A program made the translations under genes and the position numbers. Shown one piece after another: positions 1 to 5,892 of a stretch of DNA of 14,623 nucleotides. The notes under the pieces were generated by a model. That model was given only the letters and a program-made list of their open reading frames with translations. It did no database searches and was not told where the DNA came from. The first letter of the stretch is position 1. Every line of letters begins with the position of its first letter. The stretch comes from an uncultured Rikenellaceae bacterium (GTDB lineage: Bacteria; Bacteroidota; Bacteroidia; Bacteroidales; Rikenellaceae), in NCBI GenBank assembly GCA_910588925.1, contig CAJURV010000051.1, forward strand, positions 1 to 14,623, written 5' to 3'.

Positions 1-24
1 GTGAGGATGGCTCACGACCGGGAT

Positions 25-46
25 CGGCGATTTTTGTGGCTAAAAA
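25..46 (+). repeat. Boundary repeat, copy A (inverted relative to window end)
   Basis: This 22-base stretch (CGGCGATTTTTG then TGGC and TAAAAA) matches the reverse complement of 14601-14623 with two substitutions and one single-base gap. The two copies face opposite ways near the two ends of the gene-free flanks. It is probably one member of a dispersed intergenic repeat, but with two copies only this is tentative. Confidence 0.45.
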
Positions 47-366
47 GCGACGGAAGCAGCCCCACGTTAACTGACACTCACGCACACAAACCGACAATTC
101 ATGCGTTCAGAGATCGCGTACTTCCTAAACTCTCCGAAAACTTCCTCCCCGTACGACCCGAACCTATAAAATCCCTAACGCGTCCCCGAAGGGGATGCAG
201 CCACAGTAGCAATACAAAAACGTCCCCAACAAAAACAAACGAGATTAAAGCGGAAACGCTAATAAACTTCCAACTACACTAAACACAACAGTAAAAGACA
301 AAGCCCAGAAAGTTACCCAACAACGACTAATAAAGAACGCCGTAAGGCGTATTCCCAACAGCAAAA

Positions 367-403
367 GCCCGAGCGAAGCGAGGGCAGTTAAACACAATTC
401 CGC
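367..403 (+). repeat. GAGCGAAGCGA hairpin repeat, copy 1
   Basis: A 37-base unit. GCCC (367-370) pairs with GGGC (382-385) around the core GAGCGAAGCGA, which can itself fold as GC-GAA-GC flanked by tandem G-A mismatches. It is followed by a conserved tail with TTAAACAC (388-395) and a CCGC end. Copy 2 at 546-582 shares core and tail but has a different outer stem. The element is non-coding. Confidence 0.75.
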
Positions 404-545
404 CGTTAAATACCGAGGCACGAGGGATGAGCGGGTCGCACCTCGCGGTGGACAGTCCTCCAACTGCAGTACTTTTAATTTCTGTAATAACGCGAGCCCG
501 AAATAAGAAAATATTACTGTCTGGTAAACAAACCTTGAAATTTAG

Positions 546-582
546 GTCCCGAGCGAAGCGAGGGACATTAAACACTTTCCGC
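546..582 (+). repeat. GAGCGAAGCGA hairpin repeat, copy 2
   Basis: Second copy of the unit at 367-403. GTCCC (546-550) pairs with GGGAC (562-566) around the identical 11-base core, and the tail TTAAACAC (568-575) lies at the same distance from the core and again ends in CCGC. Stem bases differ from copy 1 but pairing is kept: outer C-G in copy 1 becomes T-A in copy 2. Confidence 0.75.
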
Positions 583-586
583 TTGG

Positions 587-612
587 ACGGCCGTGAGCGA
601 AGCGAGGGCCGT
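587..612 (+). repeat. GAGCGAAGCGA hairpin repeat, copy 3
   Basis: Third occurrence of the core (595-605), here without the TTAAACAC tail. Its arms are ACGGCC (587-592) and GGCCGT (607-612), a 6-bp stem unlike those of copies 1 and 2. It lies immediately downstream of copy 2 and abuts another strong hairpin at 613-644. Confidence 0.7.
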
Positions 613-644
613 GCGGGCCGGAGCCTCCCCACACGGAGGCCCGC
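613..644. other. GC-rich hairpin
   Basis: GCCTCC (623-628) pairs with GGAGGC (635-640) around loop CCACAC, and GCGG (613-616) can pair with CCGC (641-644) outside it, leaving bases 617-622 bulged. An alternative 7-bp pairing GCGGGCC/GGCCCGC also exists. No T-run follows on the + strand, so it is not a canonical intrinsic terminator in that direction. Confidence 0.55.
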
Positions 645-1158
645 AAGTGAGGGTAGACAAACTATAATCGGGATTCGCTTAATTTAAATAAAAATACTCT
701 CTTTAGTGTCATGCTTAAGCGGTCCCCCGCAGGCTCCGCCCTGCTCTACATTCTTGCCCGACACTCAGTCAAAGTTCACGTCTAACCCTGCAATATGCAC
801 TAACATTTGTATGTTTTCATGTTTATTTCCCCTTGCCTTAATCATGTTTACGCAATCCTCCGGCTACGTGCCACCGGGTAAAATCATGTTGCGCACCTTA
901 TGTAAAGTCACTTTAACAAGGCATATTCATGCCGTCATAGATATGTAGGATAATAATAAATAGCCTAAACGCTTTTGTTTCTTTATACGATAATATAGGT
1001 AATAAATGTGTACCGAACCGACACACAATCAAAAAATTACCTTACTATATTTGTAAAAAAGATTTTAATTGTTTAACTTCGCACCCGAAAGAGAGGCATT
1101 TCTCTCGGACCTTTGCTATGAAAGCGATGGGCGTTTTTAGTAAAAAACGGTCAAAAAG

Positions 1159-1189
1159 TTTGCAGATTAAAATATTATACATAATTTTG
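1159..1189 (+). promoter_or_regulatory. Bacteroidales-type promoter of the tRNA-Gly/tuf unit
   Basis: TTTG at 1159-1162 and TAATTTTG at 1182-1189 (consensus TAnnTTTG) are separated by 19 bases. This matches the -33/-7 promoter form described for the primary sigma factor of Bacteroides. It points toward tRNA-Gly, whose first base is 1247. From the usual distance, transcription would start near 1194-1197, leaving a leader of about 50 bases. A second -7-like box TATATTTG at 1046-1053 has no -33 partner at the right distance. Confidence 0.75.
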
Positions 1190-1246
1190 CGAACCGATTT
1201 CGGCTGTTTTCGGGCATAGCCTGCGATCGTCTTATCGGTGCTCATT

Positions 1247-1319
1247 GCGGAAATAGCTCAGTCGGTAGAGCATCAGCTTCCCAAGCTGAGGGTCGCGAGT
1301 TCGAGCCTCGTTTTCCGCT
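1247..1319 (+). tRNA. tRNA-Gly (anticodon CCC)
   Basis: A full cloverleaf is visible. The acceptor stem is GCGGAAA (1247-1253) with TTTCCGC (1312-1318). The D arm is GCTC/GAGC, the anticodon stem TCAGC/GCTGA, and the loop TTCCCAA with anticodon CCC reading GGG (glycine). The T arm GCGAG-TTCGAGC-CTCGT has one G-T pair, and the discriminator base is T at 1319. CCA is not encoded (next bases CGA), so it must be added after transcription. It is the first gene after the promoter at 1159-1189 and lies 79 bases before tuf. In Bacteroides several tRNAs (Thr, Tyr, Gly, Thr as I recall) precede tuf; only this one is seen here. Confidence 0.95.
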
Positions 1320-1326
1320 CGATAAA

Positions 1327-1356
1327 GCCTCGGTTCCTTGATGGGAGTCCGGAGGC
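1327..1356 (+). other. Leader hairpin between tRNA-Gly and tuf
   Basis: GCCTCGG (1327-1333) pairs with CCGGAGGC (1349-1356) with one bulged base. An inner TTCC/GGGA pairing (1334-1337 with 1343-1346) closes loop TTGAT. It may be a processing or control structure in the tuf leader. Its 7-base outer stem also resembles a collapsed tRNA acceptor stem, but no D or anticodon arm is present. Confidence 0.5.
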
Positions 1357-1398
1357 GCAACAGAGAAAGAATTAAGTAAAACTCAAATAAATACCAAT

Positions 1399-2586
1399 AT
1401 GGCAAAAGAAAAATTTGACCGTTCGAAACCGCACGTAAACATCGGTACCATCGGACACGTTGACCACGGTAAAACCACTCTTACCGCAGCAATCACCACA
1501 GTGCTTGCCAAGAAAGGTCTTTCAGAACTCCGTTCATTCGATTCTATCGACAACGCTCCCGAAGAAAAGGAACGCGGTATCACCATCAACACCTCTCACG
1601 TAGAGTATCAGACAGCTAACCGTCACTATGCGCACGTTGACTGCCCGGGTCACGCCGACTACGTGAAGAACATGGTTACCGGTGCCGCTCAGATGGACGG
1701 TGCCATCCTCGTGGTTGCCGCAACCGACGGTCCCATGCCCCAGACCAACGAACACGTGCTTTTGGCGCGTCAGGTGAACGTTCCCCGTATCGTTGTGTTC
1801 TTGAACAAATGCGATATGGTCGACGACCCCGAAATGCTCGACCTCGTTGAAATGGAAGTTCGCGAACTTCTCAACAAATACAACTTCGACGGCGACAACG
1901 CCCCCATCATCAAGGGTTCTGCACTCGGCGGCCTTAACGGCGAAGCTCAGTGGGAAGACAAGATCATGGAACTTATGGATGCTGTCGACAGCTACATACC
2001 CATCCCCACCCGTGAGAACGAAAAACCGTTCCTCATGCCCGTGGAAGACGTCTTCTCTATCACCGGTCGCGGTACCGTGCTTACCGGTCGTATCGAGACA
2101 GGTGTGATCCACGTAGGTGACCCCGTAGAAATCATCGGTTTGGGCGAAAAACCCAAGACTTCTACCTGTACCGGTGTGGAAATGTTCCGCAAACTTCTCG
2201 ACGAAGGTGAAGCTGGCGACAACGTAGGTCTTCTCATGCGTGGTATAGATAAGAAAGAGGTTAAGCGCGGTATGGTCGTTGCTAAACCCGGTTCTATCAC
2301 TCCCCACACCAAGTTCGAAGCTGAGGTATACATCCTTAAGAAAGAAGAAGGTGGCCGTCACACTCCGTTCAAGAACCACTACCGTCCCCAGTTCTATCTC
2401 CGTACGCTCGACGTTACCGGTGAGGTTTCTCTCCCCGCAGGCGTAGACGTGGTGATGCCGGGTGACAACGTGACCATCACTGTTGAACTCATCTACCCGG
2501 TGGCTATCAACATCGGTCTCCGTTTCGCTATCCGCGAAGGCGGTCGTACCGTGGGTGCAGGTCAGATCACCAAGATCATCGAATAA
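1399..2586 (+). CDS. tuf: Translation elongation factor Tu (EF-Tu)
   Basis: EF-Tu is the cytoplasmic GTPase that carries aminoacyl-tRNA to the ribosomal A site. The 395-residue product is the normal family length. Domain 1 (about 1-200) shows the P-loop GHVDHGKT (19-26), switch-1 Thr62 in RGITIN, DCPGH (81-85) with catalytic His85, NKCD (136-139) and the SAL motif (174-176). Domains 2 and 3 follow and end in GQITKIIE. The start is the MAKEKFDRSKPHVNIGTIGH of relatives, behind an A-rich leader with no Shine-Dalgarno motif. It follows tRNA-Gly and precedes tRNA-Trp and secE. Isoleucine is coded almost only by ATC (10 of the first 10), as expected for a very highly expressed gene. Identity is certain; whether another tuf copy exists elsewhere cannot be seen. 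Confidence 0.99.
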   Translation: MAKEKFDRSKPHVNIGTIGHVDHGKTTLTAAITTVLAKKGLSELRSFDSIDNAPEEKERGITINTSHVEYQTANRHYAHVDCPGHADYVKNMVTGAAQMDGAILVVAATDGPMPQTNEHVLLARQVNVPRIVVFLNKCDMVDDPEMLDLVEMEVRELLNKYNFDGDNAPIIKGSALGGLNGEAQWEDKIMELMDAVDSYIPIPTRENEKPFLMPVEDVFSITGRGTVLTGRIETGVIHVGDPVEIIGLGEKPKTSTCTGVEMFRKLLDEGEAGDNVGLLMRGIDKKEVKRGMVVAKPGSITPHTKFEAEVYILKKEEGGRHTPFKNHYRPQFYLRTLDVTGEVSLPAGVDVVMPGDNVTITVELIYPVAINIGLRFAIREGGRTVGAGQITKIIE

Positions 2587-2617
2587 TTCCTGCGGACGGC
2601 GTTGTCCGTCTCGGAAT
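2586..2617 (+). promoter_or_regulatory. Hairpin directly after tuf stop
   Basis: ATTCC (2586-2590) pairs with GGAAT (2613-2617), and inside it CGGAC (2593-2597) pairs with GTCCG (2604-2608). The structure begins on the last base of the tuf stop codon. No T-run follows, so it looks more like a 3'-end stabiliser or processing structure than a terminator. This role is inferred. Confidence 0.5.
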
Positions 2618-2630
2618 ATCGACCCGATAA

Positions 2631-2660
2631 GTGTGGCGGGTCAAGGCCTGCCACACACTT
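2631..2660 (+). terminator. Possible attenuator between tuf and tRNA-Trp
   Basis: A 10-bp stem (2631-2640 with 2647-2656, one G-T pair) closes loop TCAAGG and is followed by ACTTTT. The T-run is short, so termination would be partial at best. A partial stop here would let tuf and tRNA-Gly be made in excess over secE-nusG-ribosomal protein messages. It could equally be a processing site that frees the 5' end of tRNA-Trp. Confidence 0.45.
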
Positions 2661-2662
2661 TT

Positions 2663-2736
2663 ACGAGTGTAGTTCAAGGGTAGAATAGTGGTCTCCAAAA
2701 CCATTGATGGGAGTTCGAATCTCTCCACTCGTGCCA
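2663..2736 (+). tRNA. tRNA-Trp (anticodon CCA)
   Basis: The acceptor stem is ACGAGTG (2663-2669) with CACTCGT (2726-2732), the discriminator is G (2733), and the 3' CCA is encoded (2734-2736). The anticodon stem GTGGT/ACCAT holds loop CTCCAAA with anticodon CCA (tryptophan). The T arm is GGGAG-TTCGAAT-CTCTC. It lies 76 bases after tuf and 16 before secE. tuf-trnW-secE is the common bacterial order, which supports co-transcription. Confidence 0.95.
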
Positions 2737-2752
2737 GAAAAAGATTAAGAAA

Positions 2753-2956
2753 ATGAAGCTCATCCAATACGTCAAGGATTCTTATAGGGAACTTGTTGAC
2801 AAAGTGACATGGCCCACCGTGAGTCAGCTTCGTAACTCGGCAATAGTTGTTATGGTAGCTTCCCTACTTTTTGCCGTCGTTATCGTAGCCATGGACCAGT
2901 CTTTTGAAAACATCATGAAGGCCATCTACGGTCTTCTTTACACCTCTGCTAACTAA
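2753..2956 (+). CDS. secE: Preprotein translocase subunit SecE
   Basis: SecE is the small inner-membrane subunit that clamps SecY in the SecYEG protein-conducting channel. The 67-residue product is the short single-span form found in most bacteria outside the enterobacteria. An amphipathic N-terminal part carries the conserved ELVDKVTWPT signature (residues 13-22), followed by one hydrophobic membrane segment at about 29-47 and a short C-terminal tail. The start follows an A-rich leader (AAGAAA). The stop lies two bases before the nusG start, so the two genes are almost certainly translated from one message. Placement between tRNA-Trp and nusG is the usual context. Confidence 0.96.
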   Translation: MKLIQYVKDSYRELVDKVTWPTVSQLRNSAIVVMVASLLFAVVIVAMDQSFENIMKAIYGLLYTSAN

Positions 2957-2958
2957 TC

Positions 2959-3516
2959 ATGAGCCAGACACTGGAAAAACAGTGGTACGTTTTACGTGCC
3001 ATAGGCGGTAAGGAGAAAAAGGTCAAGGAGTACGTGGAAGCGGAAATCCGCAACCGCGGTCTTCAGGACATGGTTTCCCAGGTTCTTATCCCCACGGAGA
3101 AGGTCTACCAGATACGCAACGGTAAGAAGATCTCCAAGGAGAGAATCTCCTATCCCGGTTATGTTCTCGTGGAGGCTTGTCTCGAAGGAGAGGTCCCCTA
3201 TATCTTGCGCAACTCGCCTAACGTCTTAGGCTTCCTCGGCGATCCCAACGATGTGACACTCGGTGCGATACCCCTTCGTCCCGCAGAGGTCAACCGTATA
3301 CTGGGTCGCGTAGACGAGATGGCAAGTAGCGAAGAGGTCAACGAGACTCCTTTCCTCGTCGGCGAGATCGTCAAACTCAACGACGGTCCCTTTGCGACGC
3401 TCAACGGCGTCATAGAGGAGGTCGACAACGAGAGGAAGAAACTCGTGGTCAGCGTCAAGATATTCGGACGCAAGACTCCTATGGAGTTGAGCTTTGTTCA
3501 AGTCGAAAAAGAATAA
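2959..3516 (+). CDS. nusG: Transcription termination/antitermination factor NusG
   Basis: NusG binds the RNA polymerase clamp and modulates pausing, Rho-dependent termination and coupling to the ribosome. The 185-residue product matches the family (181 in E. coli). The NGN domain spans about 8-115, starting at QWYVLRAIGGKE and including the PGYVLVE core strand. The C-terminal KOW domain (about 132-165) has VGEIVKLNDGPFATLNGVIEEV. The start lies two bases after secE. The gene is a full-length NusG, not one of the UpxY-type capsule-operon paralogues common in Bacteroides, judging by its length and by its place between secE and rplK. Confidence 0.97.
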   Translation: MSQTLEKQWYVLRAIGGKEKKVKEYVEAEIRNRGLQDMVSQVLIPTEKVYQIRNGKKISKERISYPGYVLVEACLEGEVPYILRNSPNVLGFLGDPNDVTLGAIPLRPAEVNRILGRVDEMASSEEVNETPFLVGEIVKLNDGPFATLNGVIEEVDNERKKLVVSVKIFGRKTPMELSFVQVEKE

Positions 3517-3532
3517 CTAAATTTTAATTATC

Positions 3533-3976
3533 ATGGCAAAAGAGGTTGCTGCGTTAATTAAACTGCAAATCAAAGGCGGTGCTGCCAATCCCTCGCCTCC
3601 CGTAGGTCCGGCCTTGGGTGCCAAGGGTGTCAACATCATGGACTTCTGCAAGCAGTTCAACGCAAGAACTCAAGATAAGGCAGGGAAAGTTCTCCCTGTA
3701 ATTATCACTGTTTATAGTGATAAATCTTTTGAATTTATCATCAAACAGCCGCCTGTAGCCGTTCAGATTAAGGAAGCAGCTAAGATCCAGTCCGGTTCTA
3801 AAGAGCCTAACCGTAAGAAGGTCGGTTCTATAACTTGGGATCAGGTGAAAGCTATTGCCGAAAGCAAGATGGCCGATATGAACTGCTTTACCGTCGAATC
3901 AGCCATGAAGCTGGTAGCCGGTACAGCAAGAAGTATGGGCGTGAAAGTCGAAGGCGAATTTCCTTCTAATTTGTAA
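3533..3976 (+). CDS. rplK: 50S ribosomal protein L11
   Basis: L11 binds the GTPase-associated centre of 23S rRNA at the base of the stalk and is needed for the RelA-type stringent response. The 147-residue product is of normal length. The N-terminal domain carries PSPPVGPALGAKGVNIMDFCK (about 20-40), which includes the proline-rich helix targeted by thiostrepton-type antibiotics. The C-terminal rRNA-binding domain includes KEPNRKKVGSITWDQVKAIAE and ends in ARSMGVKVEG. The gene starts 16 bases after nusG behind an AT-rich leader. Confidence 0.98.
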   Translation: MAKEVAALIKLQIKGGAANPSPPVGPALGAKGVNIMDFCKQFNARTQDKAGKVLPVIITVYSDKSFEFIIKQPPVAVQIKEAAKIQSGSKEPNRKKVGSITWDQVKAIAESKMADMNCFTVESAMKLVAGTARSMGVKVEGEFPSNL

Positions 3977-3998
3977 CTGAAAACTCGATCACAAAATC

Positions 3999-4694
3999 AT
4001 GAGTAAGCTGACTAAAAAACAAAAGATAGCCTTTTCAAAGGTTGAGCCCGGTAAGGCGTACAAGGCCTCTGAGGCATCGGAGCTGGTCAAGGAGATCTCC
4101 TACACCAAGTTCGACGCTTCGGTTGATGTCGACATGCGCTTAGGGGTCGATCCTCGTAAAGCTAACCAGATGGTTAGGGGCGTTGTCACTCTCCCTCATG
4201 GTACAGGTAAGCAAACCCGCGTGTTGGTGCTCTGCACTCCCGACAAGGAGGCCGAAGCTACCGCCGCAGGAGCTGACTTCGTGGGTCTCGACGACTATAT
4301 CGAAAAGATCAAAGGTGGTTGGACCGATGTAGATGTTATCATCACCACTCCCACCGTTATGGCGAAAGTGGGTGCGCTGGGTCGTATTCTCGGTCCCCGC
4401 GGCCTCATGCCCAACCCCAAGACGGGCACCGTGACGATGGACGTAGCCAAGGCAGTATCTGAAGTGAAAGCCGGTAAGATCGACTTCAAGGTCGATAAAT
4501 ACGGTATTGTTCACTCGCGCATAGGCAAGGTATCGTTCTCAGCCGAACAGCTGACCGAGAACCTCAAAGAGTTCGTTAACGTGGTTATCAAGCTCAAGCC
4601 GCAGGCTGTCAAAGGCTCTTACGTGAAGAGCATCTATATATCTTCCACTATGAGTCCCGGTATTCAGATCGACCCTAAATCAGTTGAGAACTAA
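3999..4694 (+). CDS. rplA: 50S ribosomal protein L1
   Basis: L1 forms the mobile L1 stalk that helps release deacylated tRNA from the E site. In E. coli it also represses its own rplK-rplA message. The 231-residue product matches the family. The signature GRILGPRGLMPNPKTGTVT lies at about 126-145, and the C-terminal strand contains GSYVKSIYISSTMSPGIQIDP. It starts 22 bases after rplK. Autoregulation by L1 binding to the message is plausible from family knowledge, but I did not identify a binding site here. Confidence 0.98.
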   Translation: MSKLTKKQKIAFSKVEPGKAYKASEASELVKEISYTKFDASVDVDMRLGVDPRKANQMVRGVVTLPHGTGKQTRVLVLCTPDKEAEATAAGADFVGLDDYIEKIKGGWTDVDVIITTPTVMAKVGALGRILGPRGLMPNPKTGTVTMDVAKAVSEVKAGKIDFKVDKYGIVHSRIGKVSFSAEQLTENLKEFVNVVIKLKPQAVKGSYVKSIYISSTMSPGIQIDPKSVEN

Positions 4695-4714
4695 TAAAAA
4701 TCATCTGAAAAATC

Positions 4715-5236
4715 ATGAAAAGGGAAGAAAAGACAATAATAATCAACTCTCTTGCCGAAAAGCTCGGTCAATATCCCCACTTCTACGTTACGGATATTGA
4801 GGCTTTGGACGCATCTCAGACCGCACAGCTCCGTCGTCTCTGTTTCGAGAAGAACGTGAAGCTGGTCGTGGCTAAGAACACGCTGTTCACCAAAGCGCTC
4901 GAGCAGGTCGACAAAGCAGACGCGGAATTGGTTGCCACCCTTAAGGGTTCGACCTCTATCATGTTCGCTGAGACCGGCAATGTGCCCGCCAAAATAATCA
5001 AACAGTTCAGAGAATCGTGCGACAAGCCCGTTATCAAGGCCGCTTACGTTGACGAATGCGTCTATATCGGCGATGCCAATCTCGAGGCTCTTGTCAACAT
5101 CAAATCTCGCGAAGAACTCATCGGCGATATCATCGCCCTCCTTCAGTCTCCCGCCAAGAATGTCGTATCGGCACTCAAATCGAGCGGCGGCAAGGTGGCA
5201 GGCATTGTCAAGACCCTCTCCGAGAGAGCCGAGTAG
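4715..5236 (+). CDS. rplJ: 50S ribosomal protein L10
   Basis: L10 anchors L7/L12 dimers and with L11 forms the base of the ribosomal stalk. The 173-residue product is typical. The rRNA-binding N-terminal domain includes VVAKNTLFTKAL (about 51-62) and the KGSTSIMF strand. The C-terminal helix from about KNVVSALKSSGGKVAGIVKTL onward is the L12-binding region. It starts only 20 bases after rplA, so there is no room for the long L10-binding leader that E. coli has upstream of rplJ. The following gap to rplL is instead unusually long (220 bases) and structured. Confidence 0.97.
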   Translation: MKREEKTIIINSLAEKLGQYPHFYVTDIEALDASQTAQLRRLCFEKNVKLVVAKNTLFTKALEQVDKADAELVATLKGSTSIMFAETGNVPAKIIKQFRESCDKPVIKAAYVDECVYIGDANLEALVNIKSREELIGDIIALLQSPAKNVVSALKSSGGKVAGIVKTLSERAE

Positions 5237-5361
5237 CCGTTGCTTAGGGAGCGGTGCGGCATGAGTCGCCGGTTTCCTGTAACGATATTCGATAAGCCGG
5301 GTGCAGAAGCAAATGAAATTTGATTGTGCCGAGGCGGGAAAGCGTCTGCGTTAAGCAACGG
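5237..5361 (+). repeat. Stem-loop element inserted between rplJ and rplL
   Basis: CCGTTGCTTA (5237-5246) begins directly after the rplJ stop codon and is a perfect inverted match to TAAGCAACGG (5352-5361), closing a 125-base element. Inside, 5283-5350 is one copy of a dispersed repeat also found at 14285-14347. It has TTCGATAAGCCG (5288-5299), a CAAAT-GAA-ATTTG hairpin (5310-5322), and CCGAGGCG (5329-5336). GCC (5296-5298) can pair with GGC (5333-5335). A T-rich stretch (TTTCTTCTG) follows. No clear target-site duplication is visible. It may be a MITE-like insertion, an attenuator or an RNA processing element. Confidence 0.65.
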
Positions 5362-5456
5362 TTTCTTCTGACAAACAAAAGCGCGGTTTAAGGCGCGAAA
5401 ACGGCCCTAAAGGGCAAATTAAAAACTTTTTGTAACCATTAAAACTAACAAATAAA
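5362..5456 (+). promoter_or_regulatory. rplL leader with small hairpins
   Basis: Two small stems are seen: GCGC (5381-5384) with GCGC (5393-5396), and GCCC-TAAA-GGGC (5404-5415). The second is followed by an AT-rich stretch with CTTTTT (5426-5431) and an A-rich run to the rplL start. No TTTG/TAnnTTTG promoter pair is present, so rplL is probably expressed from the upstream message. Extra translation or processing signals would suit the need for several L7/L12 copies per L10. Confidence 0.4.
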
Positions 5457-5831
5457 ATGGCAGATGTTAAGAAAATAGCTGAGGAGTTGGTAAACTTGAC
5501 AGTTAAAGAAGTAAACGAACTTGCTACTATCCTTAAAGAAGAGTATGGTATTGAGCCCGCTGCTGCGGCTGTTGCTGTTGCTGCACCTGCTGCAGGCGGA
5601 GCCGAAGCCGCTGCAGAAAAGACATCTTTCGATGTAGTTCTCAAGTCGGCCGGCGCTGCTAAACTTCAGGTCGTTAAGGTCGTTAAGGAACTCACCGGCC
5701 TCGGCCTTAAAGAGGCTAAAGACCTCGTAGACGGCGCTCCCAAGACCGTCAAAGAAGGCGCTACCAAAGAAGAGGCAGAGCACCTTAAAGCTCAGCTCGA
5801 AGAGGCAGGCGCTGAAGTTGAAGTTAAGTAG
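5457..5831 (+). CDS. rplL: 50S ribosomal protein L7/L12
   Basis: L7/L12 is the multicopy stalk protein that recruits translation factors and stimulates their GTPase activity. The 124-residue product is of usual length. The N-terminal dimerisation domain (1-32) binds L10, an Ala/Pro/Gly-rich hinge follows (about 34-53), and the C-terminal factor-binding domain (54-124) has KLQVVKVVKELTGLGLKEAKDLVDGAPK. The start follows an A-rich leader (AACAAATAAA) with no Shine-Dalgarno motif, as is usual for highly translated Bacteroidota genes. It lies unusually far from rplJ and is followed by two hairpins before rpoB. Confidence 0.98.
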   Translation: MADVKKIAEELVNLTVKEVNELATILKEEYGIEPAAAAVAVAAPAAGGAEAAAEKTSFDVVLKSAGAAKLQVVKVVKELTGLGLKEAKDLVDGAPKTVKEGATKEEAEHLKAQLEEAGAEVEVK

Positions 5832-5843
5832 TTTGCTTATCAA

Positions 5844-5880
5844 GGGACGGTCGGGAGGAGACCTTTTCCCGGCCCGCTCC
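5844..5880 (+). promoter_or_regulatory. GC-rich hairpin after rplL
   Basis: CGGG (5852-5855) pairs with CCCG (5868-5871). The stem extends through G-T and G-C pairs to 5849-5874 and, past a bulged C, to GGG (5844-5846) with TCC (5878-5880). An inner AGG/CCT pairing (5856-5858 with 5862-5864) sits in the loop. Only TTTAAG follows. It could stabilise the rplL 3' end or act as a processing site, as the rplL-rpoB spacer does in E. coli; this comparison is inference. Confidence 0.5.
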
Positions 5881-5892
5881 TTTAAGATAACA

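Larger units (their letters stand above)
1..1158. other. Gene-free, hairpin-rich intergenic region
   Basis: No reading frame in this stretch looks like a real protein: those present are short, of unnatural composition and overlap hairpin repeats. Visible structures are a 5-bp hairpin at 1-15 (GTGAG/CTCAC), TCCCC-GAA-GGGGA at 183-195, ACGCC-GTAA-GGCGT at 337-350, the GAGCGAAGCGA repeats (annotated separately), GCAGG/CCTGC at 729-744, GGCAT-ATTC-ATGCC at 920-933, and a stem CCGA..GAGA/TCTC..TCGG at 1085-1108. I found no rRNA, RNase P RNA, tmRNA or full SRP RNA. Base composition shifts from fairly GC-rich before about 660 to AT-rich after it. What ends upstream of the window is not visible. Confidence 0.75.

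Noticed and set aside
47..60. GGAAGCAGCC, a motif of bacterial SRP RNA
   Set aside because: The rest of the SRP domain IV (the GGTCAGG strand and matching stem) is missing; the 10-base match is probably chance.
1..282. A 93-codon frame from a GTG at the window edge
   Set aside because: Composition is unlike a folded protein and it crosses a hairpin; no family resemblance.
427..687. An 86-codon reading frame on the + strand
   Set aside because: It runs through hairpin repeat copies 2 and 3 and the 613-644 stem, giving an Arg/Ser/Gly-rich translation with no domain. It is best explained as repeat sequence.
1045..1245. A 66-codon - strand frame starting two bases before tRNA-Gly
   Set aside because: Its composition is passable (basic, with a hydrophobic middle), but it covers the consensus promoter and a hairpin, has no recognisable domain, and has no promoter of its own that I can see. 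A small divergent gene cannot be excluded.
1..1246. CRISPR array or phage/IS element in the gene-free region
   Set aside because: The repeats are few, unevenly spaced hairpins without spacers of constant length, and no transposase or cas gene is present.
1534..2379. Long - strand frame opposite tuf (281 codons), with similar ones opposite rpoB and rpoC (up to 527 codons)
   Set aside because: These are antisense shadows of strongly codon-biased genes; none shows a family motif.
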